Assembly: GCA_014706295.1 (NCBI GenBank)
Contig: JACSVZ010000001.1
Coordinates: forward strand, 42,064,383-42,128,382
From: Lycocorax pyrrhopterus obiensis
Taxonomy: Eukaryota; Chordata; Aves; Passeriformes; Paradisaeidae
Reading direction: 5' to 3'
DNA length: 64,000 nucleotides
Part shown: one piece after another, positions 1 to 11,600 of the stretch
Numbering within the stretch: the first letter of the stretch is position 1
Layout of the letters: every line of letters begins with the position of its first letter
The notes under the pieces: model-generated
The model's input: only the letters and a program-made list of their open reading frames with translations
The model's database searches: none
Told to the model about the DNA's origin: nothing
Position numbers and translations under genes: made by a program

Positions 1-883
1 AGACATTAGAACCTCAAGGATCTTTTCAGCCATTCCAATGTCCATGCAGAGTTACAACCATGATATAAATTCTCTAGAGATCTGTGCAGAAAAATTTTAA
101 AATAGCTTTGCTACATTCTTGTGACTTATTTTATGAAAGCTATTTCACTGTCTGCCATACATCACTATCAGAATATTTGTCCAGCTATGTGGTGAATTTT
201 TTCTGCTGCTTAATTTAACTCAACTCTTTCTAATAAGCTACTTCATATAATCTTAAACAGTTCTATTATTTCTTGTTTTTAACATCCCTCAGATACATGT
301 ATACTTTTATCATGTCTTTTAGTTTGTGCTTGGTCATACTTTCATGTTAGTTTTCTTACTCTGTTTTCATAAGTGATTTCCTCAGGTCTTTTCCTGTTTT
401 CTTTATTTCCTTTAAAAGAGCTCTCTAGTATTGTGGTGCCTAGAACTAATTAAACTTTTAGAGTTGGATCTCATTAATGTTGTTTTGCAGAGGTCCTTTT
501 TGTTCCATATGTCTGACTCAGAAAACTTCCTTGATTCCCTTGATGTATCTGATTTTCTTATCCCCTTCATCACAACTGATTTATAATTCATATTTCCCAT
601 GTCAGTCCTGACACATTTTTCAAATGTCTCCTCATATTCAGAATTCACAGTGAATATAATTTCTACACTGATTTTTATTTTCTTCCCCACTTATAATTCT
701 AAATTTTGTGCAGTAGAGCTTTTTCCAATCTTGACAGAATTTATGGTACATTTTTTAACACATAATTAATGACCTGTTCATTATCTGTTCTGGAAAATTG
801 ACAGAAATTTTACTTTTATAAGAAGTTTGTTTCAAATAACTTTTAGTTATTTCACCCTTTAGCAGCATCTCATCTACACATAG
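1..883. other. AT-rich non-coding DNA
   Basis: No repeat copy or gene is recognisable here. The only open frame of note is 92 codons on the minus strand (412-690); its composition is rich in Lys, Ser and Arg and it has no recognisable motif, so it is treated as chance. The block ends at the 3' tail of a CR1 element. Confidence 0.6.
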
Positions 884-1200
884 CATAGAATCTTAGAATC
901 TTATCATAGCATGGCTTGGATTGGAAGGCACCTTAAAAATCATCAAGTTCCAACCCCATGCCATGGGTAGGGACATCTTTCACTTGACCAGGTTACTCAG
1001 AGCCCCATCCAGCCTGGCCTTGAACAATTCCAGGGATGAGGCATCTCCCATTTCTTCGGGCAGCCTCTTACAGTGCCTTACCACCCTCACAGTAAAGAAT
1101 TTTTTCCTAAAATCTAATCTAAACCTACTTTCTCTCAGTTTGAAGCCACTTCCCTTTGTCCTGCCACTACATGCTCTTGTAAAAAGTTCCTCTCCACTGT
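884..1200 (-). mobile_element. CR1 LINE, 3' fragment
   Basis: This is the 3' end of a 5'-truncated CR1 non-LTR retrotransposon, read on the minus strand. The lower-coordinate edge carries the CR1 terminal repeat (complement of ATTCTAAG/ATTCTATG-type units at 884-903). It continues inward with the characteristic CR1 3' region: the 'ttggaaggcacctta' block near 920, 'gagccccatccagcctggccttgaac' near 1000 and 'aagaattttttcctaa' near 1095. Similarity fades after about 1200. The open frames on either strand (921-1277 plus, 980-1204 minus) are by-products of this repeat and not genes. The copy is clearly diverged, so it is an old insertion. Confidence 0.95.
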
Positions 1201-4200
1201 TCATAATTTTTCTACTACTAGGTGTGGTGGTATCTATCTACGACTTTAATGCCTCCTTCTGCAAAAACCCAGTTTAAACCTACCAGACCGGCGTCCTTAT
1301 TGGCAGTTTGCTGCCTTATGGAAGGACGTTGGCCATTATTCTATTTTTTTCTTTTCTATGAATAATTTTTTCTGTTTCGTAGTCTCTGTCTACCACTAGA
1401 TGTAATGCATCTTCAGTGCTGCATTATCAATGAATTTTTAGCCATTCTTTGGGTTAAAAGGGTCCAGTGGATGCCCATCTAGACGATGAGAATATTGGAG
1501 AAAATTTTTGATGCAGAGACATTTTTAACAGACTCCATAGGACCCTATCCCAAGACTTTCCTGTTGTTCTCATAAACTGGAATTGGGGGTAAACAGTAAG
1601 GTGAAAATGGACACTAGTGTTACTGCTCAGGAGACTAAATATGAAGACTGACCCAGAAAATCTGAGAAGGACCTCATGATACTGAATGACTGAGTAATAA
1701 AATGGAATCAAGTGATGAGTATAAGTAAACAAAAAAAATCCCAATATCTTTTAGGCAATGAAGGATTTCGAGATGACCATTGCCACTCAAAACCAAGCTT
1801 TTCAGTTCATGCTACCATAATGTTGGCTTAGCAATCATCAGAACACCTCACACTGAATATTTGGAATAACTAGAGAAGAAAAAGATCACCAAATAAAATA
1901 GGTTTATAGTTAGGGATAAATCTACAGTGAAATAACGTCATGGATAACACATTGCAGAAGAAGTGATAAATGAAAGCCTTAAAATATGACACAAACCATA
2001 ATCTAACATTCTACAATCCTGAATTAGAGGAATTACCAGAGGATGCAACAGTTGCCAGCCAAACTGCAGGTGACATGGGGGTGTCTTAAGGTTCAGTGCT
2101 TGTTCCAATACAGGAAAGGAGATGTAGAATATTAAACTAGACAATCACATTTTATTAATTTCTTAATGTTACACAATAATGATACTTTGCTAATTCCAAG
2201 TATATATGGCAAATTCCTTAGTGTTGTCATCTTTTCAGAGAATAACTGGATGATCCTCAGTTTCTTCGGTAAATTCAACCTTTATTTCCTCTGAATCAAA
2301 GAAAATCCTTGCCCTTGTTTCATGAGGGAAGCCGCAGTTGCTATTAAGGTCTGAAATACAGACTTCCGAGGTACCAGTGCCAGGTTTTTGAACAGACATC
2401 CTATGAGTAACATCTTTCCTGCTACTTTGTCAGTAAGACGACTTTATGCCTTTCCTTGCCATAAATAAACGATCAACCTATGACCATCTTTGCTGGCATG
2501 AATCCATCCCAATGGAGCAGCTCTTAGGGAGGTGTCACACACAGTTGCACAGACAAAATTGATTTTTGCCTTTCATTTTATTGATTAATATGGAAATGTA
2601 CTGCGGATATCTCATTGCATTTAAAAGCCTGCCACTATGCAGAGAATTTTGAGATGCCTAATAGCATTTTCTCCCAGCAAGTCTCAATGCAGCAAATAAA
2701 AACAGTGGGTTTTTTTCCCACTGATAAATATTTGAATCCCAAATGATTGCACACATCAAGGCTGTCACAAATCAATGCTGTTGGCATGCCGAATCTATTT
2801 ATTGTTTTGACATTCCTCTTGAAAGGAAAGAGCAATTTCTCTATGTTTGCCTAGCTGCACTAACTATATTATGGGTATGAAACAGAACTAATCAATAGGA
2901 TAGGGGCAACATTGTAAAAATCCTACACTTGAGCCCCTTAATTCTTCCAAATTATCTGTGTCCTGATCTTTTAAGTGATTGGGAGATCAAGAGTAAAAAT
3001 GTTTGTCCAGTCTAGAGAAGGTCAAAGTACTATAAAAAGTTAATATTCATCACAAGGCCGCTTGCCTGATATGCTGTAATCATTATAAATATTAATAATA
3101 ACACACAACAGTATTTTGCAGAAAATAAAAAGTCTGTTCCCACTACAACTTTCACAGCAGGAAAAATAATGCTTTTAACTGAAGGTGAAAAATTAAAAAA
3201 TGGAACATTTTCCACAGAAAGATTGCTGTCTGGCTGCTCATTGCTGAGGCTTCCAGGCTGGTGGCCAGGGAACCATTGCATTAATTCTCCCTCAAAATTT
3301 TTTGATTATCTAAAGTGAACATTTACCAAAAGAAAAAACCACCACCAACAAAAAATTCATCCAACAGCTCCAGTTTCATCCAATGGGGATTTATGAACAT
3401 GAATTAACTCTATTTCCCCATAAGACTGCCGAATGTCATAAAAATGGACTAGGAAATCTAGAGAGGTATGGGGATGTTTTGGGATCAATTTTCTATAACT
3501 TTGAGTTTTAACCTGTTCTTTCAATTCTAAGCACTTAGTGGGACAGTCCTCCCTGGCTCCCTGAACGCCAAATGTGGAGATGTATTCAGCTCTGGAGACC
3601 TCTGGAGAGATATTCCACCCTCCCAGTTTATTGAGGGGTTGAGTTTGTTGTGAACTTATTCACACTGCATCCCCTGTTTAGGAGCTGTCTGGATAAAGCA
3701 GCAGCTTTGTGCCTCTGCATTCAAGGCTCTGCACAGCTCTGTCCCACCCTCCTTATCCAACCGAGCTCCTCCTCTGTTAATGATCTGTGCTGGAGACCAG
3801 CCTTCATGAAATTCCTGATCTTGGTATGCATCCACTTAATCCAGCTCCTCTTCTTACTAGAATAACAAACACTGATGAAATTCTGCTATCACTAACCCAG
3901 CTATAGCCCTGGGATATGAACACTGATTTCATTGCAACTCTTCTTGCTCCTTCCAGACATAAGCAAGAACAGGGTGCAGATCCAGTAGCACATTAAGGAA
4001 GAAATGTTAGACTCTGTCCTGTGCTGTTGTACCCCCAGTTTATTGCTGTAAAAAGTAACACTGACTTCAGATTTTCTGAATGCAAAAGTGTAAACCCAAA
4101 TACGTAACCTCTAAATGCTATATGCTTTAAAGAAGACATTAAGATTATTGTTAATACTTATATCTGCCAAGAATAGGACATGACCCAAGGCCTAATAAAG

Positions 4201-4489
4201 TCACAAAACATCTTTTCAAACAATAATTTGTTTTGGAGAAGGCTGTTCATTCCTATTCTCAGGTTTTTCTGAAAAAACCCATTTTTTTTCCAGTTGGCTG
4301 AGTGTATGGAAGGAAATAAACAACTATTATTCCCAGTTCTGCACTGGTATCTGTGGACAGTGCTATACAGAAATGAGCATGTTTTGCCATGACAGTGATG
4401 CCTTAGGTTTTAACTTTCATATTTTTTAAACTCTGTACTGCTTAGTGTGCAACTTTGAAGCTTCTTGTAGCCTGTTACTTTCTGCTCTC
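1201..4489. other. Non-coding DNA without recognised elements
   Basis: About 3.3 kb of AT-rich sequence. Short open frames (66-96 codons) occur on both strands but show no domain, signal peptide or codon pattern that I can support. No repeat family is recognised. Confidence 0.55.
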
Positions 4490-4835
4490 TCATGCTAGTT
4501 AGACACAACAAAGCCTCTCCGGACTGCTCTTCAAGGACACCTGGACCATCCTGAGCCCAAGGGGTGTAAACCAAGGAGTCTCTGAAGGGGGGGTAGCTAA
4601 GGGGAATTACATCATTTAACTGGAGTTTTAATTGGAAAATTGACCCTGATATGCAAATGAACCAAACTTATAAAAGTGTGGAAAACTCGTGACCTGTTGT
4701 CCATCTTGGGGTCCATCTTGGCAATAGCCTCTGGCTCCCCAGGGTGTACCTTGAAGGCCCTTCAAATAAATACCTACTTTTGTTCCTTTACTTTGTCTAG
4801 TCTCTGTGTCTAGGAGGCCTGATAAGGCATCAACA
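4490..4835 (+). mobile_element. Solo LTR of an endogenous retrovirus
   Basis: The segment has the anatomy of a retroviral LTR in the plus direction. There is an octamer ATGCAAAT at 4651-4658, a TATA box TATAAAAG at 4669-4676, and a short repeated 'gtccatcttgg' just downstream. A poly(A) signal AATAAA lies at 4765-4770, followed by a T-rich stretch and a U5-like segment ending near 'catcaaca' at 4835. It resembles avian ERV LTRs that I recall, but I cannot name the subfamily. No gag, pol or env lies on either side, so it is a solo LTR left by recombination. The right edge is fairly clear. The left edge is a guess and no target-site duplication could be fixed. Confidence 0.7.
4669..4676 (+). 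promoter_or_regulatory. TATA box of the LTR
   Basis: TATAAAAG lies 96 bases upstream of the AATAAA signal at 4765-4770, the usual order of U3 promoter then R poly(A) signal. Both motifs are intact, so the LTR could in principle still start transcripts into the DNA to its right. Confidence 0.55.
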
Positions 4836-5478
4836 GGACTAGGTGGTAATGAAGTTGATGCTTTTGTTCCTATTAAACACAATAAGCCATGCCAGTTTTG
4901 GCTCTGTTCAAAACATGGGTGAAAAAAAGTCAATGTTTGTCAAATGAAATAGGACAGTATCTATGGAGAAAATTGTTTTCCACGGTTTCAGAAGAGAAAA
5001 AACAGTGAGAAGAGAGAAAAAAGAACAGCAAACACTATTCTAAAAGTTGACATAGAGATGACTGCTTTCTTAAAATACTGTTTACAGGTATCATATTTTT
5101 TCAAGGAAAAATTAGGAAAAATGACATCATATGACAGCGATATATGCTGCACAGTACACTGGATTCTATCTGCCCTGTGAGGAAATCTTTTCATAGACAC
5201 TTAACATTGTTGATATTCAGTAACTAGAAAAAGCCTTCAAAGTCAAGTGTGTTCTGCTTCAGTTAAAGGAAAATTTAAGATGCATTTTTTTGTCCCCACT
5301 ATTTCCTACATGCTCTATACAGAAAGAAAACAGTTAACAATATAAATAATGATTAACTTGGAGGTACCATGTTCCTCTACCAACCAGGAAGGAAAACCAA
5401 AAGGCTTTTATAACACTCACATCAGCCTAGCAACATCCTTTCACCTAAAGCAGGCAGATACCATTTATATATCCCACC
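4836..5478. other. Non-coding spacer between LTR and CR1
   Basis: AT-rich sequence with a purine-rich tract near 4990-5030. A small inverted repeat (CCCACC at 5473-5478, GGTGGG at 5483-5488) sits at the junction with the next CR1. No gene is seen. Confidence 0.5.
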
Positions 5479-5982
5479 CTAAGGTGGGGTCTCTGCACTC
5501 GTGAGACCCAACCTGCAGTACTGCATCTAACTCTGGGGCTCCCAACATAAGGAAGACATGGACCTGTTGGAATGGGTCCAGATGAGAGCCATGAAATTGA
5601 GGTTCATCCTGGAGAAGAGAAAGCTCCAGTTAGAGCAGCCTTCCAGTACCTAAAGGGGCCTACAAGAAAGCTGGAGAGGGAATTTTCACAAGGGGATGTT
5701 GTGATAGGACAAGGGGTCATGGCTTTAAACTGAAAAAGGGTCGGTTTAGAATAGATATGAAGAAGAAATTTATCCTATTAGGAAACAAGGGTAGTAAGAC
5801 ACTGGAACCGGTTGCCCAGAGAAATTGTGCAAGTCTCATCCCTACAGGTGTTCAAGGGCAAGGTTGGATGGGACCTTGAGCACCTTGGTTTAGTGGAAGG
5901 TGTCCCTGCCTGTGTCAGGGACATTGGAACTAGGTGGTCTTTAAGGTCCCTTCAAAAACAAACCATTCTATTATTCTACGAT
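5479..5982 (+). mobile_element. CR1 LINE, 3' part with internal deletion
   Basis: Plus-strand CR1 ending in a classic terminal repeat (ATTCTATTATTCTACGAT, 5965-5982). From left to right it shows the 'gtgagacccaacctgcagtactg' block (5500), 'ggacctgttggaatgggtccagatgag' (5560), 'cctggagaagagaaagctcc' (5610), 'ccttccagtacctaaaggggcc' (5640) and 'gacactggaaccggttgcccagagaaa' (5798). The 'ggtgttcaagggcaaggttggatggg' block follows near 5850. Around 5600-5612 the text jumps from the block before the C-terminal end of ORF2 straight to the 3' UTR, so a stretch of the usual element is missing. The 144-codon open frame at 5812-6246 begins in this tail and is not a gene. Confidence 0.95.
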
Positions 5983-8780
5983 ATTTTCTTTTGGAAAAGC
6001 AAGTTACACAACTTGCTGTTTCAAAGGCGAGTTGCACAAGTGGAACTAGAACAAACCTGTCCTTTTGGTGATATTTACTCAAACCATGGAACAGAAATAT
6101 TTACCTTGATGATTTCAAACATTTCTGTCTCTCTCTACGGAAACATATCAGCCAATAAATTCAACTTACCTCTTGCCCTAACTTTATTGCTTAATTTTTT
6201 TATTTGTTTATTTTTTTCCTGCAAATATTTGTGTGCTCACTGTTAGTTTACACAAATATCTGTGGAGAAGCTTCCATTCATGAACAAATTATTGTGTCTG
6301 TGTTTCAGAGGAGTTTGTTCAGCCTTGTCACACGTCCAAGACCACAATGTCTCGATGGAAATGAGACAAAAAAATTTTACTGAAACATCAGTCATTTTGA
6401 GGTAAAAAAGACAATATATGAAAAGACAGCCCTTACTTTTTTGTTTGATAAGAAGGAACCTCACTAATTTAAAATGGAAAAGGGTCTGACAAGGAAAGAA
6501 CATGAAAAGTTTGCATATCTCTATTACAGCTCTTACTACAAAGCTTTTCCTTTCTTCATTCCTCTGGGAAGGCTAGAATATCTAATCAAGGACTGGAAAT
6601 ACTTTTGCTGTGAACTAAGTGGCCAGTTACAAAAAAAAAAAAGTATGTAACTCATACTTGTGGTTTCCTTTAGTGTAAATGGTTCAGTAGAACTGAAAAT
6701 TCTCTTCTGTTTATAAAAGCTGTTCTTTGATTTGTAGTGAATAAAGATTGCAGTCACAACACGATTGCATACTTCTGGAGAGCTGCCTGAAGGAACAACG
6801 AGGAACACAGGAGTGTTCATGCGTCTCCTCAGGCACTTTCTCCTGTCCTTCTGCTATCCTGGATGCATGACACAGTCTGGATATCTACATGGTGTAGTGA
6901 AAAAGAGGACTTGGATGGTATGCATGGAGGAGGATAACTTCCAAGAGAGTCCAAAAATGAGAAAGCAGTATCAGAAGATAGGCAAGCTGTGCTGCCCAGC
7001 TCAGGATACAGTCACAAAAACCATTTAAGTCAACTGAAAAAAGGGCTTATTCTCCTCCACACCACTGAGGACAAAATTTCATCCTCCTCTGTGCCAGCAC
7101 TGATGCTCATGGAGTAGAGAGACAGATTCAGGGAGGGATGGAAGTAGAAACTATCTCGGGTTCATTTTCAGCATGATGTGATCTGCTGCAGAGCAGACAA
7201 AAAGATGATGGGAATGGGAAGAAGCTTGCCTCACAAAAGGCAGCTCACATTAGAGTGGCTTTTACAGGTGTCCAAAGTGGTGTTGCCATCCCCATCAGGT
7301 TCTCAAGTGGCTCCCACCAGCCCAGGTGTTGCAGGAAGATGTGCCTGCAGGCCTGGACAATGCATGCACTCAGCGGCACGCTGGATGGGTTGGAAGGCTC
7401 TGACTGTGTGAGCGCTACAGACTTCCTCTGTAGCATCAAGAGCAACTCTGGAAAAGGATGTGCACACTGCAGGGAGAAATATCTCCAGAAGGATGTAGTG
7501 GGAACAGCATACTAGAGACAGGCTGCTTTGCTGAAGTTGAAATATAGAGGATTTCCATGGTGCTGGAAAAAGTAGCCAAAGCCAGAACCGTTACAGCAAT
7601 GTGAATCAGCTGCAAAAGACAGGCCACAACAAAAGGCTGACAGAACAGCACCAGGGCACTGTGAAAACAGTTTCAAGAACAAAGTTCTAGCCTGCTTCTC
7701 CTTCTCAGATGGGCCCTTCTGCTCATCTGCTATTCTTAGACTTCTGTTATTCTACAGTAACCACTGTGTGCTTTGAAAATGCTTAGGAAGTTTTGAATAA
7801 CTCCACAGAACAAATGAAAAAGAAAATATCAACAGTAAAATGACATCTTGATATGTTAAGACAAATGCATGTCTTCCAGTGAATGCCAGATGTAAAAATG
7901 ATTTGTTTCTAAAACAAAAAGTTGCCCATAAATCATTCTTGGTTTAAACAGTCAATGTTTTTTAATCCTTTTTATTTTCTGAAGAACCAAGAAAGCATAA
8001 CAATAAATGCTGATTGGAAAGGGCATAACGAGTTATGTACCAGCTTGCGTTCATTCCAGTTCTCTAACTTTGTTGGCTTGAGAAAATGGTGAGCAGGCTG
8101 TGATAGTAGATTGATGGTTTCTTCTGGACGATTAAAGAAAAAATCTGCAATACAGGGGATGACTGGAGGAATCTCAATCCTGTCCACATTAAGAACAAAA
8201 CAATTATTTATTCATGGAGACAGAGGCCATTAAAGACATATTTATTCTAGACTTTTTTTTTGCTCAGTTAAAGATGGATTTTTATGGTTTTTGTCACTTA
8301 TGATACATCTAAGGGTTTCTGATATGTGATTGCTTTGTAGAGCTCCATGCTATTTGAAAGAATCTAATTTCTTAGATAAATACTGTCGTTATGCAGTTAT
8401 TTATCCCTTTGCCATTAGGGCATACTCCTTGATTAGTAGTTTCATGATTTGCTTACCAAAGGGATTGCATTGTGTTGTGCATGTTCTTGACAATCAGATA
8501 AAATACCCTTGCTCACATTCAGCTTCATTGTTTCACACTCAGCTCGCCAGTTTATATCAATCACTTCCCCACATTCTCACTGAACTCCTGGATAAGTTGT
8601 TAACAAAAAAACCACTGGCCTTTGTGTGCTTTGCATTTCTTTCCTTTCTCTTAAAAGTACACGGCATGGTGTATGGATATCTGTGCCAGAGCTCGCAGTC
8701 TTCTGATCCTTGGATTATAATTTCTCAGTGCAGAGCTCCAGCACATGCAGCACACAGCAACCAGGAACAAGCAGCTCAGC
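5983..8780. other. Non-coding DNA, no recognised element
   Basis: About 2.8 kb with an A12 run at 6631-6642 and a modestly GC-richer patch at 7180-7520. In that patch, open frames of 66-86 codons overlap on both strands. Several frames are open at once over the same bases, which points to composition rather than selection. None shows a recognised motif. Confidence 0.5.
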
Positions 8781-8875
8781 AGCTCTTGACCTTTGGCTCC
8801 TCCCAGGGCTTGATTTATAGGGCTAATGCCCGCCCTGCAGCCACAGCTGTTTGTGGGAGGTTAATGAGCCAATAA
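8330..8875 (+). other. 181-codon open frame, unlikely to be a gene
   Basis: This is the longest ATG-initiated open frame in the window. The predicted product has no family I recognise. Its first 110 residues are rich in Leu, Ser and Phe with a hydrophobic stretch (about residues 95-110, LAFVCFAFLSFLLK). The last 50 residues change to Ala/Gln-rich sequence where the DNA becomes GC-richer. There is no Kozak-like context that I would rely on, no splice-site support and no poly(A) signal close behind. Its 3' part overlaps the motif cluster at 8787-8879. A chance open frame or part of a non-coding transcript is the simplest reading. Confidence 0.2.
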
Positions 8876-8879
8876 TTGG
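8787..8879 (-). promoter_or_regulatory. Candidate promoter/enhancer motif cluster
   Basis: Read on the minus strand, the order is CCAAT within a perfect palindrome (CCAATAATTGG, 8869-8879), an E-box CAGCTG (8844-8849), a GC box GGGCGGGC (8828-8835) and TATAAA (8814-8819). A nuclear-receptor half site AAAGGTCA (8787-8794) follows. The CCAAT-GC-TATA order and spacings (about 50 and 9 bases upstream of the TATA) fit a compact RNA polymerase II promoter that would start near 8785 and run leftwards. No coding exon follows on that strand. It could instead be an enhancer, a piece of an unrecognised LTR, or chance. Confidence 0.25.
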
Positions 8880-8880
8880 A

Positions 8881-11202
8881 TCCTGATGTGTGGATCCTGG
8901 TCCTGAGTGAGAGTTTGGCTAGTGCATACCAACAGGGTTTAAATACATTATACAACAGATATCTCCAATTCCACCTTACCCAAGCCACTGCTTGATGGCA
9001 TGGGAAATAAGATAATGACAGCCCAGTCTGAAGTGTACAGCACCTTGTCTGTTCCTACTGGTTTCCTGCAGCAGGCAGCAGATTGTGCACGCATAGTTCA
9101 GAGGAAACAAAAAAGTCTCTGATGGCAATTGCATTTTTAACTCTTGGGTCACACATTGAAAAAACTCCTGCATATTACTAGAAGATTTGCAGTGCATTTA
9201 ATTTTGTTTCAAAATTAACAGCAATTTCCTTCACATCCCATCTCCCTCCAAATAGGATGCACGAATTGGATGAGGTCACCAGAAAGACATTTTATTTAAC
9301 AAGAGCTTATCTGAGTTTCAGGCAAGAGAATAAATAGACGCTTCTTTTATTCCAGACGGTAGAAAAGTATAAGAGGCCACATATCCAAGGCTACTGAATT
9401 ACTGGGTGAAAATGTTTGTTTTCATACCAAAAGACAGGTGTCTTCCAGTCCTTAAGCTTTCTATAAAAGGCTTCTCTGCAGTGCACTACAAGGCATGTGG
9501 GAAGCAAATATTTCTCTGCAGATAAACCAGGAGAAAAGTTCATCCAAGGGAGGGAGGGAGGGAGGGCCACCCAAAGAACCACATATTGGCTTCGTCTCCC
9601 AGAAAAGTTATTCCACTCTTGTTAGCCAGGCCAGCAAAGGAGCCAGGGATCTACTGGAAAATGCAGCAGACTGCAGAGAACATGGATTACGGCTGTGTTT
9701 CAGGGATAAATGTCTTGCAGGTGTTAGGTAAGGCATTTCTCTAGCCAGAGCTGATGAATCCTGCAGCACAGAACTGCAGAACAGAGGGCTTTCTGCAAGT
9801 AATGATCCATCTGTCTTCTTGTAACAGTTTTAAAAACTTAACACCTTTGTTTTAATGCTTTTCTTATTTCATGTTTCATGCTGTCCATAATGCACTATTA
9901 ATGGCACATGTCATGAGATCCTTCCTTCAGTTATCATCATTTGTTTTAATGTAAAAGATCAAAGAATTATAATTGCAAAGTCTGCTTTGATTCATCTGTT
10001 ACTTAAAATGCACAGTGAAGGGTGATAAAATAGTTCCCTCTTTATATTGACTTTGGTGAGACCTATTTTCATCATTTAGATTACTGAGGCTGTTTAGAGT
10101 ATTTCTATAAAGAAGATTGGAGTTTTACCCATTTGGATGTAGACACACTTGTATTTTAGAGGGCTGTGCTTTATGTGTGTACAACAGTTTACATACTCAT
10201 GTGCACACACACGTACATCTGCCACCATGTGCATACAAATTTCAGAATTGAAAGTGCAAGTAAATAAACCCTTTAGACACACAGATGCATATCTGGCTGC
10301 AAAAACCAGTATTTGTTTGCTAGTTGCTAGTACCTAGCTATGGCAAATAAACTCAAAAGATACAGCACACTCATGAATTTTTGCAGAAGCTTCCAGCTCT
10401 GTAATAATACAGGCTCAAAAAGCCACTTAGTGACTTTTTGTTGCTGTTCACAGTTTGGCTTGGTTTTATTTAATGAAGGAAATCTAATTAAATTTATTAT
10501 TCCATTCTTTTGCTAAATTTATAATAGATGAAGGACAGGACAAGCCAGATTTATCCACCTGAAATGTTATTGGCATATTCTGTATGCTTGCAGGGTCTGA
10601 TTATTTATGCAGCTTGAAACTGACCAGCACATGAGTCCAGCAAAGAAACTGAGCAGAGAGCTGGGTTTCCATCCCTGGATAATTCAAGAATTTTGCAAAT
10701 GCGTTTTTGGCTTGTACATTATTATGATTTACAACTACTACCCACAGAAAAGAGAAAACACTACAGAAAATCACAAGATAAATTATTTAATGGTTTCAGC
10801 TTCATAATTTGCAAAATGGAGCAATTATCTGCTCTAGTTCCACACATTACAGGACAGGGCAGTGGGAAATCTCTCCAGTCGGATGGCAGAATATTCCCTG
10901 TCTCATCACAGAGATGCCATATTTTGTTACCCCCTGTTTAGAGCTGGGAGATCATGAGTGGTCTGGTCCTGAGAACAGAGCAGAAGCTGCAGTAGATCTA
11001 GGATCTCCATGTGGGTAGTCCTGCATGCCAGGGCTGAGGCAAATAATCCATGTGAGATTAATGTGCACCCCAGCAAACGTGCATATGTGTGCATATATTT
11101 CTGTGTGTATACGAACCCAGTCCTCCACACATAAAGCAGAGTCCCACAGAATGAAGTACATCTACATCCAAATTGTTAAAGCTCTAAAATGGAGATGAAA
11201 TA
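8881..11202. other. Non-coding DNA with a (GGGA)n run
   Basis: About 2.3 kb without a recognised gene or transposon. It holds the GGGA microsatellite at 9548-9566 and CA-rich patches near 10200. Open frames of 60-82 codons at 10607-11161 overlap one another on both strands and are treated as chance. Confidence 0.5.
9548..9566. repeat. (GGGA)n microsatellite
   Basis: About four and a half uninterrupted GGGA units. Short simple repeat; likely length-variable. Confidence 0.8.
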
Positions 11203-11600
11203 ATAGAATCATAGGGTAGGGACCTCAAGGATCATCTGGTCCAACCTTTCTCAGCATTAGCACAATCAAGACCAGATGGCACAGAATCCTGTCCAGGCGA
11301 ATCTTAAAAGTGCCCAACGTTGGGAAATCCACCCCTTCCCTGGGGAGATTATTCCTACAACTGACCTCATTGTGAAAAATTGTTCTCTTGTGTTCAGTCA
11401 GAATGTCCCCAGGAGAAATTTGTACCCATTATTCCTTGTCCTTTCCATGCAACTTTTTGTAAAAGGGGACTCTATCCTCTTTGGAACCACCCTGTAAATA
11501 TTGGAACATGGTGACAAGGTCTCCCCTAAGCCTTCTTTTCTCAAGGCTGAGCAAACCCAGTTCTCTAAGCCATTTCTCATATGGCAGGCTTCTTATATGT
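11203..11600 (-). mobile_element. CR1 LINE, 3' fragment
   Basis: Minus-strand CR1 whose terminal repeat lies at 11203-11215 (complement of CTATGATTCTAT). Inward it shows the 'ctcaaggatcatctggtccaacc' block (11222), 'aatccaccccttccctggggag' (11326) and 'aattgttctcttgtg' (11377). Then come 'tccttgtcctttcc' (11431), 'tggtgacaaggtctcccctaagccttcttttctcaaggctgag' (11508) and 'ctctaagccatttctcat' (11561). It is 5'-truncated near 11600. The wording differs from the 0.9-kb and 46.3-kb copies, so it belongs to a different CR1 subfamily. Open frames inside it (11276-11497 plus, 11398-11580 minus) are not genes. Confidence 0.95.

Noticed and set aside
5812..6246. A 144-codon plus-strand open frame.
   Set aside because: It begins within a CR1 tail and continues into unique DNA; it is a by-product of the repeat.
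7178..7651. Clustered open frames on both strands, considered as a small gene.
   Set aside because: Several frames are open over the same bases on both strands with no motif in any; local composition explains it.
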